From an uncultured Clostridia bacterium (lineage in GTDB: Bacteria; Bacillota; Clostridia; Christensenellales; Borkfalkiaceae): a DNA stretch of 49,462 nt. This document shows positions 25,152-32,964 of this stretch, in pieces (position 1 is the stretch's first letter; each line of letters starts with the position of its first letter). The notes under the pieces were generated by a model. That model was not told the DNA's origin. It was given only the letters and a program-made list of their open reading frames with translations, and made no database searches. The DNA is taken from contig CALVRO010000010.1 in the NCBI GenBank assembly GCA_944358655.1, positions 1-49,462 of the forward strand, in the 5' to 3' direction. A program made the translations under genes and the position numbers.

Positions 25152-25757
25152 GTGAATTACTTCATTGCCGACATGCACTACGGCCACGAAAACATAATAA
25201 AGCTGTGTTCGCGCCCCTTCAAAGGCGTGGACGAGATGAACGCCGCGCTCGTTGCGAAGTGGAACGAGAGGGTGAGGGGGGACGACAGGGTGTATATCCT
25301 CGGCGACATGCTGTGGGAAAACAGAGATCCCTTTGCCGTCGTGCCCCTTTTAAAGGGCAAAAAGGTGCTGATATACGGCAATCACGATAAAAAGTGGCTG
25401 AAAAAGTACGACTGTTCGTCCCTCTTCGAGGCCGTCGTGCCTCTGTTGGAGGAGCGAATAGACGACGTCAATTTAGTTCTCTGTCACTATCCCATGTTTG
25501 AGTGGGACGGCAGCCGCAAACTCGCCTCCAAAAAGCTTGGATGGCATATATACGGGCACATACACAACAATGTCCTGCCCGAATACAGGCAGCTATTCCT
25601 CATGCCACACGCCCTCAACGCAGGCGTCGACGTTGTTGGGTTCGCGCCCGTCACCTTTGACGAACTCAAGCAAAAAAACCTCGCCTTCAAGCTTGCAAAT
25701 CTTGAAAGCGAGGCCGACAGGCTCGCCCTTATTGCGGCCGCGCAGCAAAATTATTGA
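25152..25757 (+). CDS. Calcineurin-like metallophosphoesterase
   Basis: 201 residues from a GTG preceded by GGAGGGGAG; the frame is open further upstream but without a start signal, and the promoter lies within that part. All metal-binding blocks are present: DMHYGH (first Asp/His), GDMLWE, GNHDKK (GNHD), LCHYPM and GHIHNN. It is a small single-domain phosphoesterase close to the MJ0037/YfcE-like hydrolases often found near phage or phosphodiesterase genes. Predicted cytosolic, using two divalent metals. Substrate unknown: a cyclic nucleotide or phosphodiester is possible. It is transcribed alone. Confidence 0.93.
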   Translation: MNYFIADMHYGHENIIKLCSRPFKGVDEMNAALVAKWNERVRGDDRVYILGDMLWENRDPFAVVPLLKGKKVLIYGNHDKKWLKKYDCSSLFEAVVPLLEERIDDVNLVLCHYPMFEWDGSRKLASKKLGWHIYGHIHNNVLPEYRQLFLMPHALNAGVDVVGFAPVTFDELKQKNLAFKLANLESEADRLALIAAAQQNY

Positions 25758-25978
25758 GCGTACCGCCGATAAGTTTTAAAAAATGATGCGCCCGAGTTGT
25801 TCCGCACGCCGCTCTCGGTTGAAAATTTGCGCGCCTCGGCGGCCGTTCGTCCGCAGATATGGCCCGAATACCCGGCGCCGCGCAGGTTTTTTTCTCTCTT
25901 TTTTCGGTATGCGCGGATGGCAATATTGCGGGTAAAATAAAAAAATTGTACTAATTTAAAAATTAAATTGATAAAGTT

Positions 25979-26007
25979 TTGACAAAGTCACTAAAATATG
26001 CTATTAT
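25979..26007 (+). promoter_or_regulatory. Promoter of tRNA-Ser gene
   Basis: TTGACA (25979-25984), 17 bp, TATTAT (26002-26007), ending 27 bp before the tRNA. Confidence 0.85.
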
Positions 26008-26034
26008 ATTCAAGTCATAAAAATTAACGGGCCT

Positions 26035-26125
26035 GCGGATGTACCCAAGTGGCTCAAGGGGCTCCCCTGCTAAGGGAGTAGTGCGGGAAACTGCAGCGCG
26101 AGTTCAAATCTCGCCATCCGCGCCA
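26035..26125 (+). tRNA. tRNA-Ser (anticodon GCU)
   Basis: 91 nt with encoded CCA. The 7-bp acceptor stem is GCGGATG (26035-26041) with CATCCGC (26115-26121), then the discriminator G. The anticodon stem reads CTCCC-CTGCTAA-GGGAG, placing GCT as anticodon, which reads AGC/AGU serine codons. A long variable arm (class II tRNA) and a TTCAAAT T-loop are present. Its 3' end is the left attachment site of a mobile element, which leaves the tRNA intact. Confidence 0.95.
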
Positions 26126-26126
26126 A
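26103..26126 (+). repeat. Left attachment site (attL) in tRNA-Ser
   Basis: The 24-bp core covers the T-loop, the 3' acceptor strand, CCA and one base more. It is identical to 33840-33863. Confidence 0.92.
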
Positions 26127-26132
26127 GCGAAA

Positions 26133-26167
26133 AGTCTTAAAATCAGTCGGTTTTAAGGCTTTTTTCT
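26133..26167 (+). terminator. Element-borne terminator behind tRNA-Ser
   Basis: A 10-bp stem with one G-U pair (26133-26142 with 26151-26160) and T6. It lies inside the element and replaces the original tRNA terminator, which integration has moved to 33862-33903. Confidence 0.8.
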
Positions 26168-26216
26168 TTGTTTTTGAGCCATTTTTGCGCGTTTATTGAG
26201 TTCAAAAAATATTGTG

Positions 26217-26235
26217 TACCCTTTAATTTACCCTT
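26217..26235 (+). repeat. Integrase arm-type sites, left end
   Basis: TACCCTT twice with a 5-bp spacer (26217-26223 and 26229-26235). The same pair with the same spacing recurs in direct orientation at 33706-33724 near the right end. Confidence 0.6.
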
Positions 26236-26241
26236 TACAGC

Positions 26242-26270
26242 AAAAAAGAGCCCTTTTGAGGCTCTTTTTT
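26242..26270 (-). terminator. Terminator of integrase gene
   Basis: AAAAAAGAGCC (26242-26252) pairs with GGCTCTTTTTT (26260-26270); A and T runs on either side let it work in both directions. It overlaps the stop codon of the integrase. Confidence 0.88.
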
Positions 26271-27456
26271 AATGCTCTGAAATCGATTTAATGTAGTTTT
26301 CCATTCTGTCGGCGCTGTCTTGTCGCATCTTCTCGGTGACGTGCCCATAGACGTCCATGGTGAAGGCTGCCGCGTGGTGCCCAAGGTTTTCCTGCACAGT
26401 CTTTATGTCGTCGCCAGCCTGAAGTGAAGAAACGGCGTAAGTGTGCCGCAGGTCGTGGAAGCGGGCATCTTCTATATTTGCCGCCTCCGTCATTTTATGG
26501 AAGTATTTAAGGACGGTGTTGTGTGTCAGGTGCCCGCCAAATTCATTGGTGAATACAAGGTTTGGAATATCCTCGTTCCAAAGGTTTGCAGCCAAGGCGC
26601 GCTCTTCGAACTGTTTTTGTCGTTGTTTTCTCAAAGCGTGCATTACGGTTGCCGCTGCCGTTATTTTGCGCGTTTTGTTGTTCTTCAGCGAGGATAAAAC
26701 ATACTTGCCGCCGCGCTCGGGCTGACGTTGGAGCTGATGGCAAACATAGATTGTATTTGTCTTGAAGTCGATATTATCCCATGTCAAGCCCAATATTTCG
26801 CTTTGGCGTAGCCCCGTAAACAAATCGACCAAGAACAGGTATTCGAACTTGTTGCCCTTTATAACGTCTAAAAATCGCTTTATTTCGTCCTCTTCCAATG
26901 GCTTTATTTCCTTTTGCTGCATCTTCGGCAGGGAACAGTTATCCGCGGGATTAAACCTGATATAGCCGAGAATGACGGCTTGCTGCAGTCCTTTATGAAG
27001 TACGCCATGCACGCACTTAACCGTCTTGGGCGCAAGGATGCGGCTGTCGTTGTCGCCTGTACTCAACGAGTTTATAAACTTTTGTATTGCCGGCGCACTG
27101 ACTGAAGTCAACTTTATTGCGCCCAGCGCGGGCTTTATATAAAGGTTTACCTTTTCACGATATGCCTTCATGGTATAGGGCTTAACATTGTTGTTGTATT
27201 CTTTCAGCCATATATCAAACCACTTTGCAACCGTCAGCTTTGAAGGTTCTGTAAATATGCCATTGTTTATGTCTGCGCATACTTGCTGCAACTTTTGGCG
27301 CACTTCCTTTTGTGTCGCGCCGTATATCGACTTTTGTATCTGTTTGCCCGTTCCCGCGTCCCTTCCGATGGTGTAACGGGCTTCCCAGCGCCCATCTTTG
27401 CGCTGCCTTATGGTGCCGCTTCCCTGCGCGCTGCGCGTATTCGATTTTTTAGCCAT
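26269..27456 (-). CDS. int: Tyrosine recombinase (integrase) of the element
   Basis: 395 residues from the ATG (MAKKSNTRSAQG) with AGGAGG six bases upstream; the frame is open further but overlaps the repressor gene. Layout: N-terminal arm-binding domain (GTIRQRKDGRWEARYTIG), SAM-like core-binding domain (about 70-160), catalytic domain with Arg in TGLRQSEILGL, His334-x2-Arg337 in HDLRHT, His360 in NLGHH and the nucleophile Tyr370 in MDVYGHV. All catalytic residues are present, so it should be active. It acts on the 24-bp repeats at tRNA-Ser. It is the last gene of a minus-strand operon, overlapping the repressor by 8 nt. Confidence 0.96.
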   Translation of the reverse strand: MAKKSNTRSAQGSGTIRQRKDGRWEARYTIGRDAGTGKQIQKSIYGATQKEVRQKLQQVCADINNGIFTEPSKLTVAKWFDIWLKEYNNNVKPYTMKAYREKVNLYIKPALGAIKLTSVSAPAIQKFINSLSTGDNDSRILAPKTVKCVHGVLHKGLQQAVILGYIRFNPADNCSLPKMQQKEIKPLEEDEIKRFLDVIKGNKFEYLFLVDLFTGLRQSEILGLTWDNIDFKTNTIYVCHQLQRQPERGGKYVLSSLKNNKTRKITAAATVMHALRKQRQKQFEERALAANLWNEDIPNLVFTNEFGGHLTHNTVLKYFHKMTEAANIEDARFHDLRHTYAVSSLQAGDDIKTVQENLGHHAAAFTMDVYGHVTEKMRQDSADRMENYIKSISEH

Positions 27457-28306
27457 CTTCTTCCTCCTCGCTATCATAATCAAAAACAGTTCCTTGGCGT
27501 CGCTTTGTTGCTTCGGTAATATATTCTTCCATAATTTTGCGCTCATCTGTGCCTTTGCTGCCCTCGGTGACATACGATTTTACTATCTCGTCTATAAAGT
27601 CAAGCATATATTTCATTAGGAAAAATGATGCCTCTTCGTTTTGTTCGCTGCCTTGGGGCTTGACTTTTTTGTGTATGGCAGTATAGAGACTTTTATATTT
27701 ATATTCAGCGTATTTATTTGCAAATAGCGATAATTTTTCCCATGCCGCAGTTTTATTTGCGTTTGCAAATTCGAGAATGTCATTGAAAAGTAGCGGTATG
27801 TAATATTCTGAAGGTATTTTTGCGGTATAGGGGATTTCAAACGGCGTCTCTTCGGTAAAAAAAATGCCATGGCACTGTACGCCATACGACGTGATGCACC
27901 GTATGCCGTCATTGCCTACGGGACTGCCAATTTTATTTGTGTCAATGTATCTAAACTGAAAAGATTTTGTCGAGGTGCCATAACGCGCCGCTTGTTCTTT
28001 TAAATCATGTAGGTTAGATAGGTTTTTAACCGCCTCCTCTGACAGTCCTGTTTGCTGTGAAATGTCCGTGGCGGCACGCGTTTTGCAGTCATATTCACAG
28101 AGCAGATAGCCGAGTTCGCAGTCAAATACTTCACACATTGCCGTGAGCATCCCTACGGTAATCTCACCACCCGTGCCGTTTTCCCACTTACTTAAAGTTG
28201 CTCTTTTTACAATGCCTGCTTTGTCGCAAAATTCGTCTTGTGATAAACCCAAAAGGTTGCGCTCTTTTTTTATGCGCTGACCTATCTTTTTCCAATCATA
28301 TTGCAT
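27449..28306 (-). CDS. XRE-family repressor of the element
   Basis: 285 residues. Residues 5-70 are a lambda-repressor-like HTH (IGQRIKKERNLLGLSQDEFCDKAGI, then TLSKWENG). The rest is an uncharacterised helical sensor region, without the Ser/Lys protease of LexA-type repressors, so induction would need an antirepressor or a ligand, as in satellites. GGAGG precedes the start, and the stop of the upstream recombinase lies 12 bp before it, so int2-xre-int form one operon. Probably the master repressor of the element. Confidence 0.88.
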   Translation of the reverse strand: MQYDWKKIGQRIKKERNLLGLSQDEFCDKAGIVKRATLSKWENGTGGEITVGMLTAMCEVFDCELGYLLCEYDCKTRAATDISQQTGLSEEAVKNLSNLHDLKEQAARYGTSTKSFQFRYIDTNKIGSPVGNDGIRCITSYGVQCHGIFFTEETPFEIPYTAKIPSEYYIPLLFNDILEFANANKTAAWEKLSLFANKYAEYKYKSLYTAIHKKVKPQGSEQNEEASFFLMKYMLDFIDEIVKSYVTEGSKGTDERKIMEEYITEATKRRQGTVFDYDSEEEEDG

Positions 28307-28320
28307 ATCAATCCTCCATT

Positions 28321-29550
28321 TTAGTATTTCAGCTTGGCGCCTTCGCGAAGCAGGAAGTCGTCCGAAAGGTCGGTGTAAGCCTCTTTCAGCTTGCCGATAG
28401 AGTTACCCATAAACACGCCGATAGCCGTTTCATTTACGCCGCACTCGGTACAGCGCGTCTGAAATGTCGTGCGCATATCGTACAGCTTGTGGTTCGGCAA
28501 CACCTTTTTCAGCCGAATATCCAGTACGCGGTCGGTAGGGAACGCAGATACGTCTATGACCTCCGCGTCGGCGATATATGGCGCAAGCATAGGCGACACG
28601 GGAATTCGCTTATGCTCAACCTTTCCGCCCTTGCGCTTGCTGTTTACGGCTTTTATAAAGCCCCCTTCGAGCGTCACGGTGTAAAGCTCGTTCGGGCGCA
28701 GCCCGCAGTAGAGCATAAGCGCAAAGGGGAGCTGACACGGCTCACCCGCATACGCGGAGAGCAGGCGCGTTTCTTCGTCCTTTGTGAACGCCGAGCCGTG
28801 CTTACGTTCGTGCTGTTTGTGGTAACACATTCCGAGCGGGTTCAGGCGCAACACGCCGTGATTAACCGCGCTTTTGAATATCTGATTTAACAGGCTGTAA
28901 ACCTCGTCAGCCGTCTTGGGAATACGCTCCAACCCGTCCAACAGTGATTGGAGCATTACGGGCGTGACCTTGGCGAGAGGGATATTTTTAAGGGACGGCT
29001 TGACGTAGGTATTGAAAATGCGCTGGCCATAGGCGTATGTAGCGTCACAGACCTTGCGCGCGTGGAAGTTTTCAAACCAATACTGTGCAAAGTCAAGGAA
29101 TTTGGTCGGGATATGCTGCGCATTGTCCCGCTCGGATACAGCGGCTTTTATTTTCTCGATGAATTTTTCTTTTGCTTTTTCAAGCGTAGTGGCGGATGCC
29201 GAGATATTATAACCGTCGCCACGGAAGCGTATTTCGTAGGAGCAGTTATAACGACCGCCCGACCGCCGCCGAACGTAAGCCGTACAGCCTTGCGCTCGGA
29301 ATACTTTTCTAAATGAGGATGGCATTTTGGCAATCTCCTTTTCGGTGAATTTTAAATTGCCTTCCTCAAAATCTTCTGTCAGTTCATTTTTGACGGGCGC
29401 AGGGAATTCAAGCACCCTGTCATTGGCGCCGCCCTTCACGAAGAACAGACGGCTCCGCTGTTCGGCGTCCTCAACTTCAAGCGCGTTGAGCAGGTCGAAA
29501 GCGTCCTGCGCTATCTTTTTACATAGCAATTTAATTTCCTGCCTTGTCAT
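28321..29550 (-). CDS. Second tyrosine-recombinase-fold protein with altered active site
   Basis: 409 residues with N-terminal DNA-binding part, an AP2-like beta region (RRRSGGRYNCSYEIRFRGDGYN), a SAM-like domain (LDFAQYWFENFHARKV...) and a catalytic domain. Box I Arg is kept (YCGLRPNELYTV) and a Lys-bearing hairpin (KVEHKRIPVSP) is seen. Box II reads YDMRTTF instead of HxLRHT (first His replaced by Tyr), the third position is GN in place of GH (FMGNSIG), and the last motif EAYTDLSDDF offers a possible Tyr. It may be weakly active, or a directionality or DNA-binding protein derived from an integrase. It is the first gene of the int operon. Confidence 0.85.
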   Translation of the reverse strand: MTRQEIKLLCKKIAQDAFDLLNALEVEDAEQRSRLFFVKGGANDRVLEFPAPVKNELTEDFEEGNLKFTEKEIAKMPSSFRKVFRAQGCTAYVRRRSGGRYNCSYEIRFRGDGYNISASATTLEKAKEKFIEKIKAAVSERDNAQHIPTKFLDFAQYWFENFHARKVCDATYAYGQRIFNTYVKPSLKNIPLAKVTPVMLQSLLDGLERIPKTADEVYSLLNQIFKSAVNHGVLRLNPLGMCYHKQHERKHGSAFTKDEETRLLSAYAGEPCQLPFALMLYCGLRPNELYTVTLEGGFIKAVNSKRKGGKVEHKRIPVSPMLAPYIADAEVIDVSAFPTDRVLDIRLKKVLPNHKLYDMRTTFQTRCTECGVNETAIGVFMGNSIGKLKEAYTDLSDDFLLREGAKLKY

Positions 29551-29642
29551 AAGCCGCCTCTCAAATTGTTAAATTATAATATTTATATATAAGTAAATAT
29601 ACAAAAATATCTAAATATAATTTTATTGTGTAAAATTGTATG

Positions 29643-29671
29643 TTTACAAATACATTATAACACGCTATAAT
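29643..29671 (+). promoter_or_regulatory. Promoter of the element's rightward genes
   Basis: TTTACA (29643-29648), 17 bp, TATAAT (29666-29671), reading into the excisionase-like gene at 29713. The AT-rich stretch 29573-29640 between the two operons is where repressor binding is to be expected. Confidence 0.75.
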
Positions 29672-29712
29672 AGGATTGTCAATAAGACAAATCGTAACAA
29701 GGAAAAACAACT

Positions 29713-29919
29713 ATGAAAAAAATCACAGACAAGCAAGAACTACCAATCATGATGAGCGCGGAAGATTTACAGGCTATTGGGTTTTCTCGTCCAATGGTCT
29801 ATAAACTTTTGTGTAGGGCGGACGTACCCGTAGTGAAGATAGGTAAACGTAAATTTGTAGAGCGTGACAGCTTTTTTGCTTGGTTGAGAACACAGAACGG
29901 GGACGCGGCGAATAACTGA
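29713..29919 (+). CDS. Excisionase-like winged-helix protein
   Basis: 68 residues. A MerR/excisionase-type DNA-binding domain (helix_turn_helix_17): MSAEDLQAIGFSRPMVYKLL followed by a wing VPVVKIGKRKFVERDSFFAWL. Such proteins bend attachment sites to drive excision or act as early activators. It is the first gene of the rightward operon; the next begins 2 bp after its stop. Start with AAGGAAAAA upstream. Confidence 0.85.
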   Translation: MKKITDKQELPIMMSAEDLQAIGFSRPMVYKLLCRADVPVVKIGKRKFVERDSFFAWLRTQNGDAANN

Positions 29920-29921
29920 CT

Positions 29922-30635
29922 ATGGATAAAAAATTTACAGAAACTGTTTTGCCGCAGGATAAAAAAATAGAGCGAAAGAGCTTTATATTTTTCCGCTCCT
30001 ATGCGGACGCGTTAGAAGAACTCCCTGACGAAAGTTATGTGCGAATTATGAAAGCTATATCGCATTTTGCTCTTGATGGGGAGGAGCCTAAACTCGAAGG
30101 CTTGGAAAAATCCTTCTTTTTAGCTATTAAACCGGTTCTTCTAAATAGTGTAAAGAAATATGAAAACGGCAAAAAAGGTGGTCGCCCGAAATCCATAGTA
30201 GGGGAAAAACCAAACGAAACCAAAACAAAACCAAACGAAACCAAAACAAAACCAAACGAAACCATACAAGAGCAACCCATAACCAATAAGGATATGGATA
30301 CGGATATGGATACGGATATGGATACAGATATGGATACAGATACGGACTTAAACAATGATAATGCCGCATCCCCACAAAGGGGAAAGAAATTCAAACCGCC
30401 CACATTAATAGAGGTGAAAAACTATTGTGCGGAGCGGGGCTTACAGATTGATGCCGAAAGATTTATCGACTATTACGCATCAAATGGCTGGCGCGTAGGC
30501 AATTCGCCCATGAAAGATTGGCAAGCCGCGGTACGGAATTGGGCACGTCGCAATACAACCGTTCCCCCCGACAGGGCAAATCCTGATAGGGCGGCATTGC
30601 CTGATAGCGGCGATATGAGCAAATATTATTCGTAA
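29922..30635 (+). CDS. DUF6291-like phage replication-associated protein
   Basis: 237 residues. Residues 17-85 (FIFFRSYADALEELPDESYVRIMKAI then GEEPKLEG) match the DUF6291-type domain common at the start of replication modules in Bacillota phages, next to a DnaC-like loader as here. The middle is low-complexity: NETKTKP repeats and a run of DMDT units encoded by in-frame 21-bp and 12-bp tandem repeats. The C-terminal 80 residues (PPTLIEVKNYCAERGLQIDAERFIDYYAS.GW) are the usual C-terminal block of phage replisome organisers. Probably binds the element's origin or DNA and recruits the loader. Confidence 0.82.
   Translation: MDKKFTETVLPQDKKIERKSFIFFRSYADALEELPDESYVRIMKAISHFALDGEEPKLEGLEKSFFLAIKPVLLNSVKKYENGKKGGRPKSIVGEKPNETKTKPNETKTKPNETIQEQPITNKDMDTDMDTDMDTDMDTDTDLNNDNAASPQRGKKFKPPTLIEVKNYCAERGLQIDAERFIDYYASNGWRVGNSPMKDWQAAVRNWARRNTTVPPDRANPDRAALPDSGDMSKYYS
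30206..30344 (+). repeat. Two in-frame tandem repeat tracts inside the DUF6291-like gene
   Basis: A 21-bp unit with AAACGAAACC at its core, about 2.75 copies (30206-30263), then a 12-bp unit GATATGGATAC(G/A), 4.5 copies (30291-30344). Both units are multiples of three, so copy-number change alters linker length without breaking the frame. Confidence 0.9.
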
Positions 30636-30646
30636 AGGAGGCGGGT

Positions 30647-31549
30647 ATGGATAAAAAAGTTATGGATATTTTGCTGGCAGGGTTCAACGGTACCATTACT
30701 GAGGCAGACAGGCGTTATTACATAGACAACTGCATGGGCGCCGAGGAAAAAGAAATAGGCAAGCCTTACTTTGAAATGGATGCGGCAGAGGCGCTTAAAT
30801 TTGGCGTTTTGTCGCATAACAATACAAAGGGCGGACTTACAGGCTATGATTGTCAACGTTGCAAAAACAGAGGCGAATTTATGATAATAAAAAATGGTAA
30901 AGCATATTTTCGAGATTGTGAGTGCATGAAGATACGTCGCTCACTTGCCAATATGGAGCGCAGCGGGCTGGGCAATCTGTTGGAGCTATACACGTTCGAT
31001 AGGTACAAGTGTGTTCATCCGTGGCAGACTAAAGCATTTAACACAGCTAAAGCGTTTGTTGTCGACAATAATGCCCATCTGCTCTTTATCTGCGGACAGT
31101 CAGGCGCGGGAAAATCTCACCTCTGTACGGCGGTGGCGAGCAAGTTCTTAAAGCGTGGCATGGACGTGATTTTTATGCCGTGGACAGATGCGAGCATGAA
31201 GATAAAACAGGCAATGCGTTCGGAGGGTGAGTATGAGCAGCTGATTGACAAGCTGAAGTTTGCGCAGGTGCTTTATATCGACGACTTTTTTAAGGGTGAT
31301 AATGCTGCGCGCCCTACCTCGGCAGATATAAGGTTGGCAAACGAAATAATCAATTACAGGTATAATAAGAGCCGCATTGACAAAACAAAGCGTTACATAA
31401 CCATCATAAGCACGGAGCGCACTTTGGAGCAGCTCCAGCAGTACGACAGCGCGCTTGCCGGTCGGATAATCGAACTTACACGACCTAACTACCTTGTCGG
31501 CTTATTCGGCGAGGAAAAGAATTACAGGCTACATGGAGGCGGGCAATGA
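30647..31549 (+). CDS. DnaC/DnaI-like helicase loader
   Basis: 300 residues. A zinc-like knuckle Cys69-x2-Cys72 with Cys91-x-Cys93 precedes a AAA+ module: Walker A GQSGAGKS (150-157), Walker B VLYIDDFF (Asp212, Asp213), sensor-1 IIST and Arg finger region AGRIIELT. This is the DnaC/DnaI layout of phage loaders that place the host replicative helicase on the element's DNA. AAAGGAGG upstream. It overlaps the next gene by 4 nt. Confidence 0.92.
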   Translation: MDKKVMDILLAGFNGTITEADRRYYIDNCMGAEEKEIGKPYFEMDAAEALKFGVLSHNNTKGGLTGYDCQRCKNRGEFMIIKNGKAYFRDCECMKIRRSLANMERSGLGNLLELYTFDRYKCVHPWQTKAFNTAKAFVVDNNAHLLFICGQSGAGKSHLCTAVASKFLKRGMDVIFMPWTDASMKIKQAMRSEGEYEQLIDKLKFAQVLYIDDFFKGDNAARPTSADIRLANEIINYRYNKSRIDKTKRYITIISTERTLEQLQQYDSALAGRIIELTRPNYLVGLFGEEKNYRLHGGGQ

Positions 31550-31998
31550 GCGAAGAGTGGCAATATCAAAATAAACCCATTGCCTCCTGTTGTTGCTTTG
31601 ATAAAGTCAAAAAGCGCGGCAGACAGAAGTTGGTGCTGAATGACCTCGGCAAGGAAATTGTTGAGGAGATTGCGCAGTACCACCTTACGGAAGAAGAGAT
31701 TGCCGCCGTGCTGGGCGTAAGCCCTGATACATTAAAATCGATAGATAACAGGGCTGCTTTTTCGGAGTGCATAATAAAAGGCGAAAATCGCGGAAAAGCT
31801 GACTTAAAGTGTGCGCAGTTCGGGCGGGCTGAAATAGGTAGCGACCAGATGCTTACATGGCTTGGCAAGCAGTACCTTGGGCAAAAGGACAAGCTGGACG
31901 TTGCGGCGGATGCGGAGCAGCTGGATAAACTCGACGAGATTTTAAACAGTATGTCTGCGATAGATCACAGCGGCGGAGGCGGCAATGAAAAGGGCTGA
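31546..31998 (+). CDS. Terminase-small-subunit-like HTH protein
   Basis: 150 residues. A Cys-rich start (ASCCCFDKV), then an HTH (LTEEEIAAVLGVSPDTLKSI) and a C-terminal signature GSDQMLTWLGKQYLGQKDK, which I know from phage small-terminase-type proteins of Bacillota. In satellites such a protein redirects helper-phage packaging to the satellite DNA. No large terminase accompanies it in the element, in line with that. Overlaps both neighbours. Confidence 0.7.
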   Translation: MSEEWQYQNKPIASCCCFDKVKKRGRQKLVLNDLGKEIVEEIAQYHLTEEEIAAVLGVSPDTLKSIDNRAAFSECIIKGENRGKADLKCAQFGRAEIGSDQMLTWLGKQYLGQKDKLDVAADAEQLDKLDEILNSMSAIDHSGGGGNEKG

Positions 31999-32527
31999 TT
32001 TGAAGCAAATTTTGGAGTGGCTTAAACTCTATCAGTCATATAAGAGCCTTTTAAATGATAATCCGTCAACAACAGAGATACTTTATGTGTGTGATGGCCG
32101 AATAGAGCGGCATAGTAGCTCCGAGGTGCGTAAAATAGTTGATGTCATAGACGAGGTTTATTGGTACTTCGAGACCAAAAACAAAGCAAAAGCCCGTTTT
32201 ATGGTCAAATTCTTTTTTGAAAATTGTAGCTGGGCGGAGACAGAGCGCAAAATAGGGCTGTCCCACGGTACGGTAAAGAATTGGCGGAGGGAAATTATCG
32301 AAATAACGGCAAAAATCGCCCGCAGAGCCGAACGTAAGCTGAAGGCGGACGAGTTTGCACCGCAGGCGAAAAGACGGCTTGCAGCGTCTAATTTCAGGCT
32401 TAAACGTGATAAAGAAAAAGGGCAGCCTTGTGGTTGCCCTTTTATCATGCAATTAAATTTTTGTGCCGTCGGGGAATTCGAAGCCGAAAACGTATGTGCC
32501 GCCAAGCACGGCTGCTATCTGCTCTAG
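31985..32527 (+). CDS. ArpU/RinA-like late-gene HTH protein with read-through tail
   Basis: 180 residues. Residues 1-135 look like an ArpU/sigma-like phage transcription factor: IDEVYWYFETKNKAKARFM and FFENCSWAETERKIGLSHGTVKNWRREI, a sigma-region-4-like HTH. The final 40 residues run through a terminator hairpin (32416-32443) and into the antisense of the next gene, giving an unusual Cys-rich end; the ancestral stop was probably earlier. Start overlaps the previous gene by 14 nt with GGCGGAGGCGG upstream. Confidence 0.75.
   Translation: MKRADLKQILEWLKLYQSYKSLLNDNPSTTEILYVCDGRIERHSSSEVRKIVDVIDEVYWYFETKNKAKARFMVKFFFENCSWAETERKIGLSHGTVKNWRREIIEITAKIARRAERKLKADEFAPQAKRRLAASNFRLKRDKEKGQPCGCPFIMQLNFCAVGEFEAENVCAAKHGCYLL
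32416..32443. terminator. Bidirectional terminator between convergent genes
   Basis: AAAAGGGCAGCC pairs with GGTTGCCCTTTT (one G-U pair), 4-nt loop, with A and T runs at both ends. It lies inside the 3' part of the reading frame at 31985-32527 and just beyond the stop of the minus-strand XRE gene. Confidence 0.82.
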
Positions 32528-32662
32528 TTCATCCTGCGTAAATGTTTGCCGTTTGTACTTCTGATTAAAGTTTGATGGCGTCATGCCGATTGCGCGCGCC
32601 AAAGCTGCTTGGCTCATCCCTTTGTATGCTAAAGCCATATTTATTTTTTGCGAGATATTCAT
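32453..32662 (-). CDS. Small XRE-type repressor (Cro-like)
   Basis: 69 residues consisting of one HTH domain (INMALAYKGMSQAALARAIGMTPSNFNQKY) and a short beta end (YVFGFEFPDGTKI), the form of Cro-like or phage-associated repressors. GGAGGTC lies before the ATG and a consensus promoter is upstream. It faces away from the two right-end genes and probably controls their divergent promoter. Confidence 0.88.
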   Translation of the reverse strand: MNISQKINMALAYKGMSQAALARAIGMTPSNFNQKYKRQTFTQDELEQIAAVLGGTYVFGFEFPDGTKI

Positions 32663-32681
32663 TGCTGACCTCCTTTATTAT

Positions 32682-32710
32682 ACTATACATTTATTTTTAA
32701 ACAATGTCAA
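32682..32710 (-). promoter_or_regulatory. Promoter of small XRE gene
   Basis: Minus strand TTGACA (complement of 32705-32710), 17 bp, TATAGT (complement of 32682-32687). ACTTGACA at this -35 occurs inverted at the plus promoter (32771-32778), so one regulator may bind both. Confidence 0.8.
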
Positions 32711-32772
32711 GTAAATAATTAATATTATAAATAAAATAATTTAAAATATTTAGAAAAATATAAATAAAATAC

Positions 32773-32801
32773 TTGACAACATTAAGCAAATGCTATATAA
32801 T
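32773..32801 (+). promoter_or_regulatory. Promoter of the right-end genes
   Basis: Consensus TTGACA (32773-32778), 17 bp, TATAAT (32796-32801). It starts an mRNA with a leader of about 155 nt. Confidence 0.9.
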
Positions 32802-32900
32802 ATAATTACAAAGGTTGAGGAAAGGCAACCATAAAGAAAGGGCAACCGCACAGCCGACCAAAGCACACGGTTACCCAAGCAACAGGAACGAACGGACAAG

Positions 32901-32960
32901 CCGCCTCCTATCGCTCCTATAATACCACAAAGGCGGTCAAAAGTCAAAATTATAGGAGGC
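32901..32960 (+). promoter_or_regulatory. Leader able to hide the ribosome site (possible translational switch)
   Basis: The ribosome site TATAGGAGGC (32951-32960) can pair with either of two upstream copies: GCCTCCTAT (32903-32911, 9 bp) or CTCCTATAAT (32914-32923, 10 bp with 32949-32958). The first copy can instead pair with AGGCGG (32931-32936) through CCGCCT (32901-32906), freeing the site or leaving it to the second copy. These pairings exclude one another, as in riboswitch- or attenuator-type control. The region 32663-32964 otherwise holds only the two promoters. Confidence 0.5.
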
Positions 32961-32964
32961 TACA

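Noticed and set aside
28198-28890. 230-residue plus-strand frame inside the repressor and recombinase genes
   Set aside because: Antisense to two recognised genes; no domain and no ribosome site.
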